Both the position numbers and the translations under genes were made by a program. 64,000 nucleotides of DNA from Natronomonas gomsonensis (GTDB taxonomy: Archaea > Halobacteriota > Halobacteria > Halobacteriales > Haloarculaceae), in contig NZ_JACAWU010000002.1 of NCBI RefSeq assembly GCF_013391635.1, forward strand, positions 1,550,001 through 1,614,000, read 5' to 3'. Within the stretch, counting starts at the first letter, position 1. Every line of letters begins with the position of its first letter. Shown piece after piece: positions 25,795 to 33,643 of this stretch. The notes under the pieces were generated by a model that saw nothing but the letters and a program-made list of their open reading frames with translations, was not told the DNA's origin and searched no databases.

Positions 25795-26853
25795 ATGAGC
25801 GCCACCGCCGGATTGGACCGCATCGACCGGGCCATCATCAACGCCTTCCAGGGCGGCTTTCCCGTCGTCGAAGAGCCCTTCGAGCCGGCCGCAGAGGCGC
25901 TTCGAGCGCGCGGCATCGACGTGACCGGCGAGGAACTCCTCGAACGGGTCCAACGGCTCGACGACGACGGCGTGTTGACGCGCTTCGGCGCCCTCATCAA
26001 CGCCCAAGAGATCGGTGGTGCGGCGACGCTCGTGGCGATGCACGCCCCCGAGGAGCGCTTCGAGGAGGTGGCCGAGCAGGTCAACGCCCACAGAGAGGTC
26101 GCCCACAACTACGAACGGGAACACCCCCATCTCAACATGTGGTTCGTCGTCTCGGTGGCCGACCCCGACGCCGTCGAGGACGTCCTCGGCGACATCGAAT
26201 CCGAAACCGGACAGGAGACCTACAACCTCCCGAAGCGCGAGGAGTTCCGCGTCGAGGCGAAGTTCCTCCTCGACGGCCCGATTCCCGACGGCGACCTCGA
26301 TTGCTCGGAGCTCGGTCCCGCCGTCGAACCCGTCGAGCGGGACACGCTCACCCCCCAAGAGCGGGACCTCGTCGTCGAGATTCAGGGCGGCCTGCCCGTC
26401 ACTGCGACGCCGTACGCCGACGTGGCCGAAGAACTCGGCATCGACACCGAGTGGGTCACGAACACCATCAAGCGATTCAACGAGGAGGGAAAGGTCCGCC
26501 GCGTCGGCGTGATTCCGAACCACTACAGTCTCGGCTACACGGAAAACGGAATGACCGTCTGGAACGTTCCCGACGACCTCGTCTCGGAGGTCGGCCCCGA
26601 AGTCGCGTCGCTGGATTTCGTCACGCACTGCTACCGTCGGCCGCGTCACGAGGGCGTCTGGCCATACAACTTCTTCGCGATGACACACGGCCGGAGCGAA
26701 GAAGAAAGTCAACAGCGCATCCAGCAGGTCAAAGAGACGATGGAATCCTTCTGGGACGTGGGCGACGACGACTGGGACACGCTGTTCTCGACGCAGATAC
26801 TGAAGAAGACCGGCATCCGACTGGACGAACGCGCCGATGCGAACACGGAGTAA
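25795..26853 (+). CDS. ahbAB: Siroheme decarboxylase, fused AhbA/AhbB-type (AsnC family fold)
   Basis: The 352-residue protein is two AsnC/Lrp-like halves in tandem. The N half has a winged helix (GLDRIDRAIINAFQGG, RVQRLDDDGVLTRFGALIN) and the motif HNYEREHPHLNMWFV. The C half repeats this with LTPQERDLVVEIQGGLP, TIKRFNEEGKVRRVGV and the siroheme decarboxylase signature CYRRPRHEGVWPYNFFAMTHG. The pair converts siroheme to didecarboxysiroheme in the alternative haem pathway. The ATG at 25795 begins the first winged helix. It heads the operon with precorrin-2 dehydrogenase nine bases downstream and then hemA. Confidence 0.9.
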   Translation: MSATAGLDRIDRAIINAFQGGFPVVEEPFEPAAEALRARGIDVTGEELLERVQRLDDDGVLTRFGALINAQEIGGAATLVAMHAPEERFEEVAEQVNAHREVAHNYEREHPHLNMWFVVSVADPDAVEDVLGDIESETGQETYNLPKREEFRVEAKFLLDGPIPDGDLDCSELGPAVEPVERDTLTPQERDLVVEIQGGLPVTATPYADVAEELGIDTEWVTNTIKRFNEEGKVRRVGVIPNHYSLGYTENGMTVWNVPDDLVSEVGPEVASLDFVTHCYRRPRHEGVWPYNFFAMTHGRSEEESQQRIQQVKETMESFWDVGDDDWDTLFSTQILKKTGIRLDERADANTE

Positions 26854-26862
26854 CCGAACCCG

Positions 26863-27510
26863 ATGATACCGCTGTATCACGACTTTACGGACGAGACGGT
26901 GCTCGTCGTCGGCGGCGGGCCGGTCGGGGCCAGGAAGGCGAGGCGGTTCGCCCGCGAGGCGCGCGTCGTCGTCGTCAGCCCCGAGTTCCCGGCCGACGAC
27001 TACGGCGATGCAGACCGAGTACGAGCGGCGCCGACTGCCGAGGACGTGTCGGCGTGGGTCGACCGAACCGACCCGGCACTCGTGGTGGCGGCGACAGACG
27101 ACGCGGCGGTCAACGACGCCGTCGAGGCGGCCGCACGGGAGCGTTCGGTGCTCGTCAACCGCGCCGACCGCTCCGGGGACCGCGACGTGGGCAGCGTGGT
27201 CGTCCCAGCGACGGTTCGGGACGGCGACGTGGTCGTCTCTATCTCGACCAGCGGAGCGAGTCCCGCTCTGTCGAAAGAACTCCGAACGCGCATCCAGTCG
27301 AACATCGACGGCGCGGGTGAGTTAGCGAGACTGACCGGCGAGGTGCGCGAGGAACTGAAACAACGCGGTGTCGACGCGAGTGCTCGTCGGGATGCAGTCC
27401 GAGCAGTCGTGCAATCGCCGCGTGTTTGGAAGGTTTTAGGTACAGGCGGGGCTAAGCCACGACGAACAGTAGACGCCGTCGTCGAATCGGCGTTGGGTGA
27501 CAAGGAGTGA
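26863..27510 (+). CDS. sirC: Precorrin-2 dehydrogenase / sirohydrochlorin-forming protein
   Basis: A 215-residue Rossmann protein with VLVVGGGPVGARKARRF near the N terminus, AATDDAAVNDAVEAA, VLVNRADRSGDRDVGSVVVPA and the substrate-loop motif ISTSGASPALSKELRTRIQ. It oxidises precorrin-2 to sirohydrochlorin with NAD and may also insert iron. It lies between the siroheme decarboxylase gene and hemA; its TGA overlaps the GTG start of hemA by three bases. Confidence 0.92.
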   Translation: MIPLYHDFTDETVLVVGGGPVGARKARRFAREARVVVVSPEFPADDYGDADRVRAAPTAEDVSAWVDRTDPALVVAATDDAAVNDAVEAAARERSVLVNRADRSGDRDVGSVVVPATVRDGDVVVSISTSGASPALSKELRTRIQSNIDGAGELARLTGEVREELKQRGVDASARRDAVRAVVQSPRVWKVLGTGGAKPRRTVDAVVESALGDKE

Positions 27511-28859
27511 ACATCGGAACCGGAATCATCGCTGGGGTCAGCGTCTCATACAGCCACGCGAGCGTCGAGCAAATCGAAGCCGCCTGCGAGACCTCCGAAC
27601 GCGAGGCCGTCGAGGCGCTTCTGAAGCGTCCCGGCGTCTCGGAGGCGTTCGTCCTCCAGACCTGCAATCGCGCGGAGGCCTACGTCGTCGCCGACGAGGC
27701 CGAAACGGCCCGCGAGGCGCTCGACGAGTACCTCGTCGGCGTCGACCCGAATGCGACCCACGAGTTGGGCCACGAAGAGAGTCTCCGACACCTGATGCGG
27801 GTCGCCTGCGGCCTCGAATCGCTCGTCATCGGCGAAGACCAGATTATCGGACAGGTCCGTGAGGCCTACGAGGCCGCTCGGGGCGCCGGCGGCATCGGGT
27901 CGACGCTCGACGACGCCGTGCTGAAGGCGCTCCACGTCGGCGAGCGCGCCCGCAGCGAGACCGCAATCAACGAAGGCGTCGTCTCGCTCGGGTCGGCCGC
28001 CGTCGAACTCGCCGAAAGCGAGCGGGACATCGCCGACGCGACCGCCCTCGTCGTCGGTGCTGGAAAGATGGCGACGCTGGCGGCCCGCGCACTCGACGAC
28101 GCCGTCGACCGCGTCGTCGTCGCCAACCGAACGCTCCCACACGCCGAACACATCGTCGAGGAACTCGACACCGATGCCGCAGCCGTCGGCCTCGCCGCCC
28201 TCCCGATTGCCGTCGAAGAGGCCGACATCGTCGTCACGGCGACGGGCAGCGACGACCACGTCCTCGACAGCGACACGCTCGAAGAGGTCGGCGAGACGCT
28301 CATCATCGACATCGCCCAGCCGCGTGACGTGACGCCGGCGGCGCGAACCGTCGAGGAGGTCGAACTCCACGACCTCGATTCGCTGCAGTCGGTCACCGAC
28401 GAGACACGGAGTCAGCGGCGCGAAGCCGCCGAAACCGTCGAGGCGATGATAGACGAGGAGTTCGACCACCTCATCGCCCAGTACAAGCGCAAGCGCGCCG
28501 ACCAGGTCATCGGCGCGATGTACGAGGGCGCCGAACGCATCAAGGCCCGTGAACTCCGAACCGCCGTCTCGAAGCTCGAAGCCGAATCCGACGACGGCCT
28601 CACCGACGAACAGCAGGAGATCCTCGAATCGATGGCCGACGCGCTCGTCGGGCAGATTCTCTCCGCGCCGACACAGAGCCTCCGGGACGCCGCCGAGAAC
28701 GACGACTGGACGACCATCAACACCGCCCTCCAGTTGTTCGGCCCCGGACTGAAGCCCGAACCCGCCGACATTCCGGAGGCACCCGACGGGATTCCCGACG
28801 AGATGCGGCGACAGATGCCCGACGCCGTCTTAGAGCAGTTGACGGTCGACGACGACTAG
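27507..28859 (+). CDS. hemA: Glutamyl-tRNA reductase
   Basis: This 450-residue enzyme has the catalytic cysteine in LQTCNRAEAYVV (about 50), the conserved GLESLVIGEDQIIGQVREAY, the NADPH-binding ALVVGAGKMATLAARAL and a helical C-terminal dimerisation domain. It makes glutamate-1-semialdehyde from glutamyl-tRNA, the first step of tetrapyrrole synthesis. The start is GTG at 27507, overlapping the upstream stop codon (GTGA) and preceded by AAGGAG. It is the last gene of the haem operon and is followed directly by a T-tract terminator. Confidence 0.94.
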   Translation: MNIGTGIIAGVSVSYSHASVEQIEAACETSEREAVEALLKRPGVSEAFVLQTCNRAEAYVVADEAETAREALDEYLVGVDPNATHELGHEESLRHLMRVACGLESLVIGEDQIIGQVREAYEAARGAGGIGSTLDDAVLKALHVGERARSETAINEGVVSLGSAAVELAESERDIADATALVVGAGKMATLAARALDDAVDRVVVANRTLPHAEHIVEELDTDAAAVGLAALPIAVEEADIVVTATGSDDHVLDSDTLEEVGETLIIDIAQPRDVTPAARTVEEVELHDLDSLQSVTDETRSQRREAAETVEAMIDEEFDHLIAQYKRKRADQVIGAMYEGAERIKARELRTAVSKLEAESDDGLTDEQQEILESMADALVGQILSAPTQSLRDAAENDDWTTINTALQLFGPGLKPEPADIPEAPDGIPDEMRRQMPDAVLEQLTVDDD

Positions 28860-28868
28860 CCACTTTTT
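28860..28868 (+). terminator. T-tract terminator after hemA
   Basis: CCACTTTTT follows the hemA stop codon immediately. Archaeal terminators are typically T-rich tracts. The reverse complement of the same nine bases occurs at 29275-29283 just after the convergent rnh gene, so each gene has its own T-tract. Confidence 0.55.
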
Positions 28869-28882
28869 GCACGAGAACGCGG

Positions 28883-28906
28883 GTCGCGCGCCGGACGGCG
28901 CGCGAC
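28883..28906. repeat. Perfect 10-base-pair hairpin
   Basis: GTCGCGCGCC and GGCGCGCGAC pair perfectly around the loop GGAC. It lies between the hemA terminator and the left end of the 18-base inverted repeat, and may strengthen transcription stop. Confidence 0.7.
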
Positions 28907-28917
28907 ACCGGGTCGTG

Positions 28918-29224
28918 GCAAAAACTTGGGGAAAATATGCGAGAGAGCCTCCAGCCGCGCCCTACGGGCGCGTTAGTCGGCACTCGCTACGGCGACTCAC
29001 TTGGCTCACGGCTCACTTCGTTCGCCGTTCGCTTTTCCGAGACGCTCCCTCCGGTCGCGTCTCGCTATCGTTCGTCGCCGCGAACCGCGCTCGCTTCGCT
29101 CGCGCGGAGATTCTATATCTGATAACACTAAATGGAGGAGTATCCGCGAGGGAGCAACGCGACCGAGCGGTTCACCGGACGCGACCGAAGGGAGCGTCCG
29201 GGTCGTTTTTCCCCAAGTTTTTGC
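28918..29224. repeat. Non-coding element with 18-base terminal inverted repeats (MITE-like)
   Basis: GCAAAAACTTGGGGAAAA at 28918-28935 recurs as its exact reverse complement at 29207-29224, bounding 307 bases with no convincing reading frame. Inside are perfect stems at 28956-28972 (7 pairs, loop TAC), 29038-29064 (8 pairs), 29085-29107 (6 pairs) and 29175-29201 (8 pairs, CCGGACGC/GCGTCCGG). The layout resembles a miniature inverted-repeat element, though no clear target-site duplication flanks it. With its flanks it fills the whole gap between the convergent hemA and rnh genes (28860-29288). Confidence 0.6.
29005..29068. repeat. Two-hairpin repeat, copy 2 (inside the non-coding element)
   Basis: This is the second copy of the repeat at 2936-3002. 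It begins CTCACGGCTCACTTCG and holds the stem CGAGACGC/GCGTCTCG at 29038-29045 and 29057-29064. The loop (TCCCTCCGGTC) differs from copy 1, so the stem is conserved but the loop is not. Confidence 0.6.
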
Positions 29225-29273
29225 GAGGTGGGGTTCCCGCAGCGAGCGCAGCGAGCGAGGAAACCCTACCTCG
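29224..29273. repeat. 12-base-pair hairpin with a tandem 9-mer loop
   Basis: CGAGGTGGGGTT pairs with AAACCCTACCTCG (one G-T pair) around a loop that contains two tandem copies of GCAGCGAGC. It is followed by AAAAAGTGG (29275-29283), which on the minus strand is the T-tract terminator of the RNase H gene. Confidence 0.65.
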
Positions 29274-29288
29274 TAAAAAGTGGGTGTT

Positions 29289-29954
29289 CTAGTCGCTAGC
29301 CGACCCGCTGCCGACGAAGCTGTTGGAGCGGTCGCGGTCGGCACGGGACGGTGGCGGATAGCGGTCGTCGTCGGGCGCTCGCCAGCGCTCGTCCCGCGGG
29401 AGGACACAGCGGTCGGGTTCGCGGTTGACGTGGGCGTACTGGTCCGGCGTATTCGCGAGCGGATGGGCCGGGTTGTCGGCGCTGTCGATGCGGGCCGCGC
29501 GGAGTTCGCCGAAGCCGGCGACGCGGGCGCGGATGCCCCGCCAGTGGGTGGCGCTTTCGGCGGGGACGCGGAACGGGTGCGGTGGCCGGCCGTCGGGGCC
29601 CCGCGTGGCGAGCGTCGCGCGATTGACGTTCGCCGCGAGGTCGTCGTGGTCGATGAGGACACCCACGCGGGCGTTTCGGGGCGCTCGTGCCGCCAACACG
29701 TCGAGACCGAGATGGAGGGCCCGATACTCGGCGACGTTGTTGTCCGGTACCGCGTCGGGCACCGAGAGGCGAGCGACACGCTCGCCATCGCGCGTTTCGA
29801 TGACGACACCCAATCCGCCAGCATCGTCCGCGCGGTAGGACCCGTCGGTAGCGAGGTAGAAGTCTCGGCGATGGGTGCGCGGCGGATGCGCGATGTGGGG
29901 GGTGGGTGAGTCGTCGAACAGGTTCCGCAATACCGGCCGGCAGTGCGCGGCCAT
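29289..29954 (-). CDS. RNase HI-like ribonuclease
   Basis: The protein has the RNase H core: first strand FYLATDGSYR with the catalytic Asp, GGLGVVIETRDGE, then NNVAEYRALHLGLDVL with the catalytic Glu, and ARVGVLIDHDDLAANV with the third acidic residue. It would cut RNA in RNA-DNA hybrids. A C-terminal tail of about 100 residues, rich in Arg, Asp and Pro (RCVLPRDERWRAPDDD), lies beyond the core. The ATG at 29954 gives 221 residues; upstream in-frame starts add a Cys-bearing segment that may or may not be translated. It converges on hemA across the hairpin block. Confidence 0.8.
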   Translation of the reverse strand: MAAHCRPVLRNLFDDSPTPHIAHPPRTHRRDFYLATDGSYRADDAGGLGVVIETRDGERVARLSVPDAVPDNNVAEYRALHLGLDVLAARAPRNARVGVLIDHDDLAANVNRATLATRGPDGRPPHPFRVPAESATHWRGIRARVAGFGELRAARIDSADNPAHPLANTPDQYAHVNREPDRCVLPRDERWRAPDDDRYPPPSRADRDRSNSFVGSGSASD

Positions 29955-30007
29955 ACAGGAGTTTCGCCCCGCACAGTACATAAATCCACGGGCGCCCAGC
30001 ACCAATG

Positions 30008-30048
30008 TTTAGACTAGTCTAAATTCTATATTAGACCACAAGTTCTAA
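30008..30048 (+). promoter_or_regulatory. Operator/promoter of the zinc/manganese ABC operon
   Basis: TTTAGACTAGTCTAAA (30008-30023) is a perfect 16-base palindrome. It is followed at once by a TATA-like TTCTATATTA and then a second, spaced inverted repeat, TTAGA-N8-TCTAA (30031-30048). Two related sites flanking the TATA box are the layout expected for a metal-dependent repressor of the DtxR/SirR type, which commonly reads TTAG-starting inverted repeats. The repressor gene is not in the window. Confidence 0.65.
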
Positions 30049-30075
30049 ATACGAACTAGTGGCTAAGTCTTTGTA

Positions 30076-31140
30076 ATGACGTATCACGAAACCGGCGGTA
30101 GCGACCGGCCGGTCCTCACCCGTCGGCAGGCAGTCGCCGGCGGCGGGGGGCTGTTAGCCGCCGGCCTCGCCGGCTGTCTGGGCGAGGCGAGCGCGCCGGG
30201 AGGCGCCGGCGACGACGGGCCGGTCGCGGTCGCGTCGTTCTTCAGTTTCTACGATTTCGGCCGGAAAGTCGCCCGCGAGACGCCGATAGAGGTCCGTAAC
30301 CTGATTCCGACGGGGCTTCACGGCCACGGCTGGCAGCCGAACTCCAGTATCACCCGAGAGGTCATCGAGGCGGACGCGTTCGTCCACGTCGGCGAGGAGT
30401 TCCAGCCGTGGGCCGACCGGACGATTCAGACGCTGAAAGACGACGGCATCGACACGCAACTCATCAACGTCCGGGAGGGCGTCGAGTTGGTCGACCTCGC
30501 GGCGAGTCTCGACCCAGACGAGGAGGGCGTCGGCGAGAACCGTGGCAAGGACCCCCACTTCTGGCTCGACCCCCAGCGAGCCAAGCAGTCCGTCGACAAC
30601 ATCACCGAGGGGTTCGTCGAACTCGCTCCCGACCACGAGTCGACGCTTCGCGACAACGCCGAGACCTACAAAGCCGACGTGCTCGACCGCATCGACGGCG
30701 ACTACGAGGCGATATTCGACGCCGCGACGCGGGACGTGGTCCAGTTGGCCGCACACAACGCCTTCCAGTACATCGGGACGCGCTACGGCGTCGAGATGCG
30801 ACCGCTCGTCGTCAATCTCGCAGCCAGCGGTGACGTGAAACCCACCGACATCAGGGAGGCGAAACGCGTCATCGAGGAAAACGACATCGAGTACGTCGGT
30901 GCCGGCGTCTTTGAGACCCGCCGACCCGCCAAACAGCTCATCGCAGAGACGGACGTGTCGGCGTACTTCCCGGTGACGCCCTACGCCGGCGTCCGCGAGG
31001 AGTGGGTCGAAAACGACTGGGGCTACGAGGAAATCGCCTACAACATCAACATGCCGACGTTCGAAGTCGTCCTCGGAAACAAAGCGCCCGAAGACGCCGG
31101 TCCCGACGGCTGGGCCGACGAGTGGAGGAACTTCGAATGA
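30076..31140 (+). CDS. Metal ABC transporter substrate-binding lipoprotein (ZnuA/TroA family)
   Basis: The 354-residue protein has a Tat signal (RRQAVAGGGGLLAAGLAG) with lipobox LAGC, then a cluster A-I metal-binding fold with ligand histidines in TGLHGHGWQP, KDPHFWLDP and AAHNAFQYIGTRYG and the helix-strand pattern VIEENDIEYVGAGVFETRRPAKQL. The His-rich loop of dedicated zinc ZnuA proteins is absent, so zinc and manganese are both possible. It overlaps the ATPase gene by four bases and is preceded by a palindromic operator. Confidence 0.9.
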   Translation: MTYHETGGSDRPVLTRRQAVAGGGGLLAAGLAGCLGEASAPGGAGDDGPVAVASFFSFYDFGRKVARETPIEVRNLIPTGLHGHGWQPNSSITREVIEADAFVHVGEEFQPWADRTIQTLKDDGIDTQLINVREGVELVDLAASLDPDEEGVGENRGKDPHFWLDPQRAKQSVDNITEGFVELAPDHESTLRDNAETYKADVLDRIDGDYEAIFDAATRDVVQLAAHNAFQYIGTRYGVEMRPLVVNLAASGDVKPTDIREAKRVIEENDIEYVGAGVFETRRPAKQLIAETDVSAYFPVTPYAGVREEWVENDWGYEEIAYNINMPTFEVVLGNKAPEDAGPDGWADEWRNFE

Positions 31141-31883
31141 CGACAGACGAACTCGTCGCCGAACTCGACGACGTGACCTTCGGCTACACCGCGACACCGG
31201 TCGTCGAGAACGTCTCGCTTCGTATCGAACCCGGCGAGTACGCCGCAATCGTCGGCCCGAACGGCTCCGGGAAGTCGACGCTGATGCGTCTCATTCTTGG
31301 CCTGCTCGAACCCGACAGCGGTTCGGCCCGGCTGTTCGGCGAGCCCGCCCATCGCTTCGACGAGGGATCCCGGGTGGGCTACGTCGCCCAGCAGGCAAAC
31401 GCCGCAAAGGAGATGCCGATTACCGTCCGGGAAGTCGTGAAGATGGGCCGGTTCCCCCACGTCGGTTACGGACTCCTCTCTACCGACGACTGGGAGATCG
31501 TCGACCGCGCCCTCAATATCGTCGGAATGAGTGCCTTCGCCGACCGCCCCGTGACCCAACTCTCCGGTGGCCAGCGACAGCGCGCCTTCATCGCACGAGC
31601 CCTGGCCGGCGAGGCCGACCTGCTCGTCCTCGACGAACCGACCGTCGGCGTCGACGCCGAGTCGGTCGACGCCTTCTACGCGCTGCTCGAAACGCTCAAC
31701 GACGACGGCATCACCGTCCTATTGGTCGAACACGACCTGCGTGCGGTCACCGACCACGCCGAACGAGTCGTCTGTCTGAACCGGACGGTCCGCTTCGACG
31801 GCCCGACCGAGGAGTTCGTCGACAGCGACGCTCTCGCGGAGACGTTCGGAACGGCCGTCAGCGCCGTGGGTGAGACCGGATGA
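31137..31883 (+). CDS. Metal ABC transporter ATP-binding protein (ZnuC type)
   Basis: A 248-residue ABC ATPase with Walker A GPNGSGKST (about 41-49), Q-loop YVAQQ, signature LSGGQRQRAFIARAL, Walker B LLVLDEP and H-loop LLVEHDL. The ATG at 31137 overlaps the stop of the binding-protein gene (ATGA), and the family-typical TTDELVAELDDVTFGYT follows. It powers import of the metal delivered by the lipoprotein through the permease encoded next, whose start again overlaps by four bases. Confidence 0.93.
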   Translation: MTTDELVAELDDVTFGYTATPVVENVSLRIEPGEYAAIVGPNGSGKSTLMRLILGLLEPDSGSARLFGEPAHRFDEGSRVGYVAQQANAAKEMPITVREVVKMGRFPHVGYGLLSTDDWEIVDRALNIVGMSAFADRPVTQLSGGQRQRAFIARALAGEADLLVLDEPTVGVDAESVDAFYALLETLNDDGITVLLVEHDLRAVTDHAERVVCLNRTVRFDGPTEEFVDSDALAETFGTAVSAVGETG

Positions 31884-32896
31884 CGACGACGTTCGCCATC
31901 TTCGCACAGTCGAGTCCGCTCGACGCCGTCCTCTCGCCCGTCTACTGGCTCTTGGCGCAGTGGTCGGTACTCATGTTCCGTTTGGCCGAGACGACCGGCC
32001 TGGAACTGCTACAGTACCAGTACATGCACCGAGCGGTGCTCGTCGGGCTGTGTATCGGCGTGATGGCGCCACTCATCGGGACGTTCCTCGTCCACCGCCA
32101 ACTGGCACTCATCGGCGACGCCCTGGCACACACCGCCTTCGCCGGCGTCGCGGTCGGCCTGTTCCTGAACGCCGTGTTGGACTTCGGCGTCTCGCCGTAC
32201 CTCACCGCCATCATCGTCGCGATGATAGCGGCGTTGAGTATCGAACTCATCTCCGAGGTGACCGACGCCTACAACGACGTGTCGATGGCCATCGTCCTCT
32301 CGACTGGGTTCGCGCTGGGGACGACGCTCATCAGCCTCAACGCCGGCGGCCTGTCGGTCGGCATCGACCAGTACCTCTTCGGCAACCTCGCGACGGTCTC
32401 CCGTGAGAACGCGGCGATACTGCTCATGTTGTTCGCCGTCATCGTCGGCACCGTCGCACTCACCCGAAATCAACTGCTGTACGTCACCTTCGACGAGACC
32501 GCAGCCGAGGTGGCGGGGATTCCCGTCAACTGGTACAACCGGACGATGGTCGTCCTCACCGCGCTCGTCGTCGTCGGCGCGATGCAGATAATGGGCGTCA
32601 TCCTCGTCGCGGCGATGCTCGTCGTCCCCGTCGCGGGGGCGGCACAGGTCTCCCGGAGTTTCACCGGGTCGCTGCTCTCGTCGGTCGTCCTCGCGGAGTT
32701 GGCCGTCGTCGTCGGTATCGGGCTGTCGTACTACGGCGAGGCGACCGCCGGCGGCGTCATCGTCCTCGTCGCCGTCGCTATCTACGTCGCCTGTATCGTT
32801 CTCGGGCGCCTTCGAACCGCGCTCGGAGAGGAGTCGGCGGCGGAGACCGCACGCATCGACGCGGGCGACCGGGACCCCGAACCGACGACAGACTGA
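31880..32896 (+). CDS. Metal ABC transporter permease (ZnuB type)
   Basis: The 338-residue membrane protein has eight or nine hydrophobic spans and the ABC-3 family features MAPLIGTFLVHRQLALIGDALAHTAFAGVAVG, FGNLATVSRENAAI and MQIMGVILVAAMLVVPVAGA. An N-terminal extension of about 45 residues precedes the first core span. The acidic C-terminal tail is cytosolic. It completes the three-gene metal uptake operon, with four-base overlaps at each junction. Confidence 0.92.
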   Translation: MTTTFAIFAQSSPLDAVLSPVYWLLAQWSVLMFRLAETTGLELLQYQYMHRAVLVGLCIGVMAPLIGTFLVHRQLALIGDALAHTAFAGVAVGLFLNAVLDFGVSPYLTAIIVAMIAALSIELISEVTDAYNDVSMAIVLSTGFALGTTLISLNAGGLSVGIDQYLFGNLATVSRENAAILLMLFAVIVGTVALTRNQLLYVTFDETAAEVAGIPVNWYNRTMVVLTALVVVGAMQIMGVILVAAMLVVPVAGAAQVSRSFTGSLLSSVVLAELAVVVGIGLSYYGEATAGGVIVLVAVAIYVACIVLGRLRTALGEESAAETARIDAGDRDPEPTTD

Positions 32897-32943
32897 CTCC
32901 GACGACCGGAACACACATCGGACGGGACGCTGTACGTCGGCAC

Positions 32944-33435
32944 ATGCAGGCCCGCGACATCATGACGCGCGACGTGGAGACGGTCTCCCCTGAGGACGAC
33001 GTGAGCGAGGTGTTGACGCGACTCGCTCGCGCCGATTTCAACGGCTTCCCCGTCACCGAAGACGGCATCGTCGTCGGCATCGTCACGCAGGGGGATTTGG
33101 TCGATTTGTTCCAACCCTCAGACCGGACGCTGTGGATTCCCGTCGGCTTCCCGCCGTTTCTCGAATCGCTCACCTACGCTATCGACATCTCGTGGGACGA
33201 CTTCGACGTCGGCGTCGACATGCTTCGGAACGCCGGCCGCCCGATTAGCGAGGTGATGACGACCGAAGTCGTGACCGTCGGCCCGAAGGCCGACGTCGAC
33301 GAACTGCTCGCCCTCCTCGCCGACGAGGAACGCGACATCAACCGACTCCCGGTCGTCGACGAGGCCAACGCCCTCCTCGGCGTCGTCACTCGAGAGGACC
33401 TGCTTCGGGCGCTCCGGGACGAACGGGACGCCTGA
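32944..33435 (+). CDS. Two-CBS-domain protein
   Basis: The 163-residue protein is a tandem CBS pair: ARDIMTRDVETVSPEDDVSEVLTRLARADFNGFPVTE (first) and RPISEVMTTEVVTVGPKADVDELLALLADEERDINRLPVVDE (second), joined by a linker with PVGFPPFLESLTYAIDISW. CBS pairs bind adenine nucleotides and act as energy sensors. It follows the metal operon by 47 bases on the same strand and may be co-transcribed, although no target enzyme is evident. Confidence 0.9.
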   Translation: MQARDIMTRDVETVSPEDDVSEVLTRLARADFNGFPVTEDGIVVGIVTQGDLVDLFQPSDRTLWIPVGFPPFLESLTYAIDISWDDFDVGVDMLRNAGRPISEVMTTEVVTVGPKADVDELLALLADEERDINRLPVVDEANALLGVVTREDLLRALRDERDA

Positions 33436-33442
33436 GAACGCA

Positions 33443-33643
33443 ATGGATTCGACTGGCGGGAGTCGAGAGCCGACCGACTGGCAACGCCGCATCACCCGTG
33501 GATTGGAGCTGCTAGGCGTGAGTATCGCCGTCCTCGCGGTGTTCGGGCTACTCGCCGTCGGCGTCGAAGCCGAATCCCCAATCGCCAGTGTGCTTGGGTT
33601 GATATTGGGTACGTTCCTGTTCGCGATGTTCACTCGACGCTGA
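33443..33643 (+). CDS. Small two-span membrane protein (66 aa)
   Basis: The frame starts ATG seven bases after the CBS gene and encodes a polar N terminus followed by hydrophobic stretches (LGVSIAVLAVFGLLAVGV and SVLGLILGTFLFAMF). It ends with RR. Its last 14 bases overlap the convergent pilin-like gene. The function is unknown; close spacing to the CBS gene supports its being real. Confidence 0.55.
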   Translation: MDSTGGSREPTDWQRRITRGLELLGVSIAVLAVFGLLAVGVEAESPIASVLGLILGTFLFAMFTRR

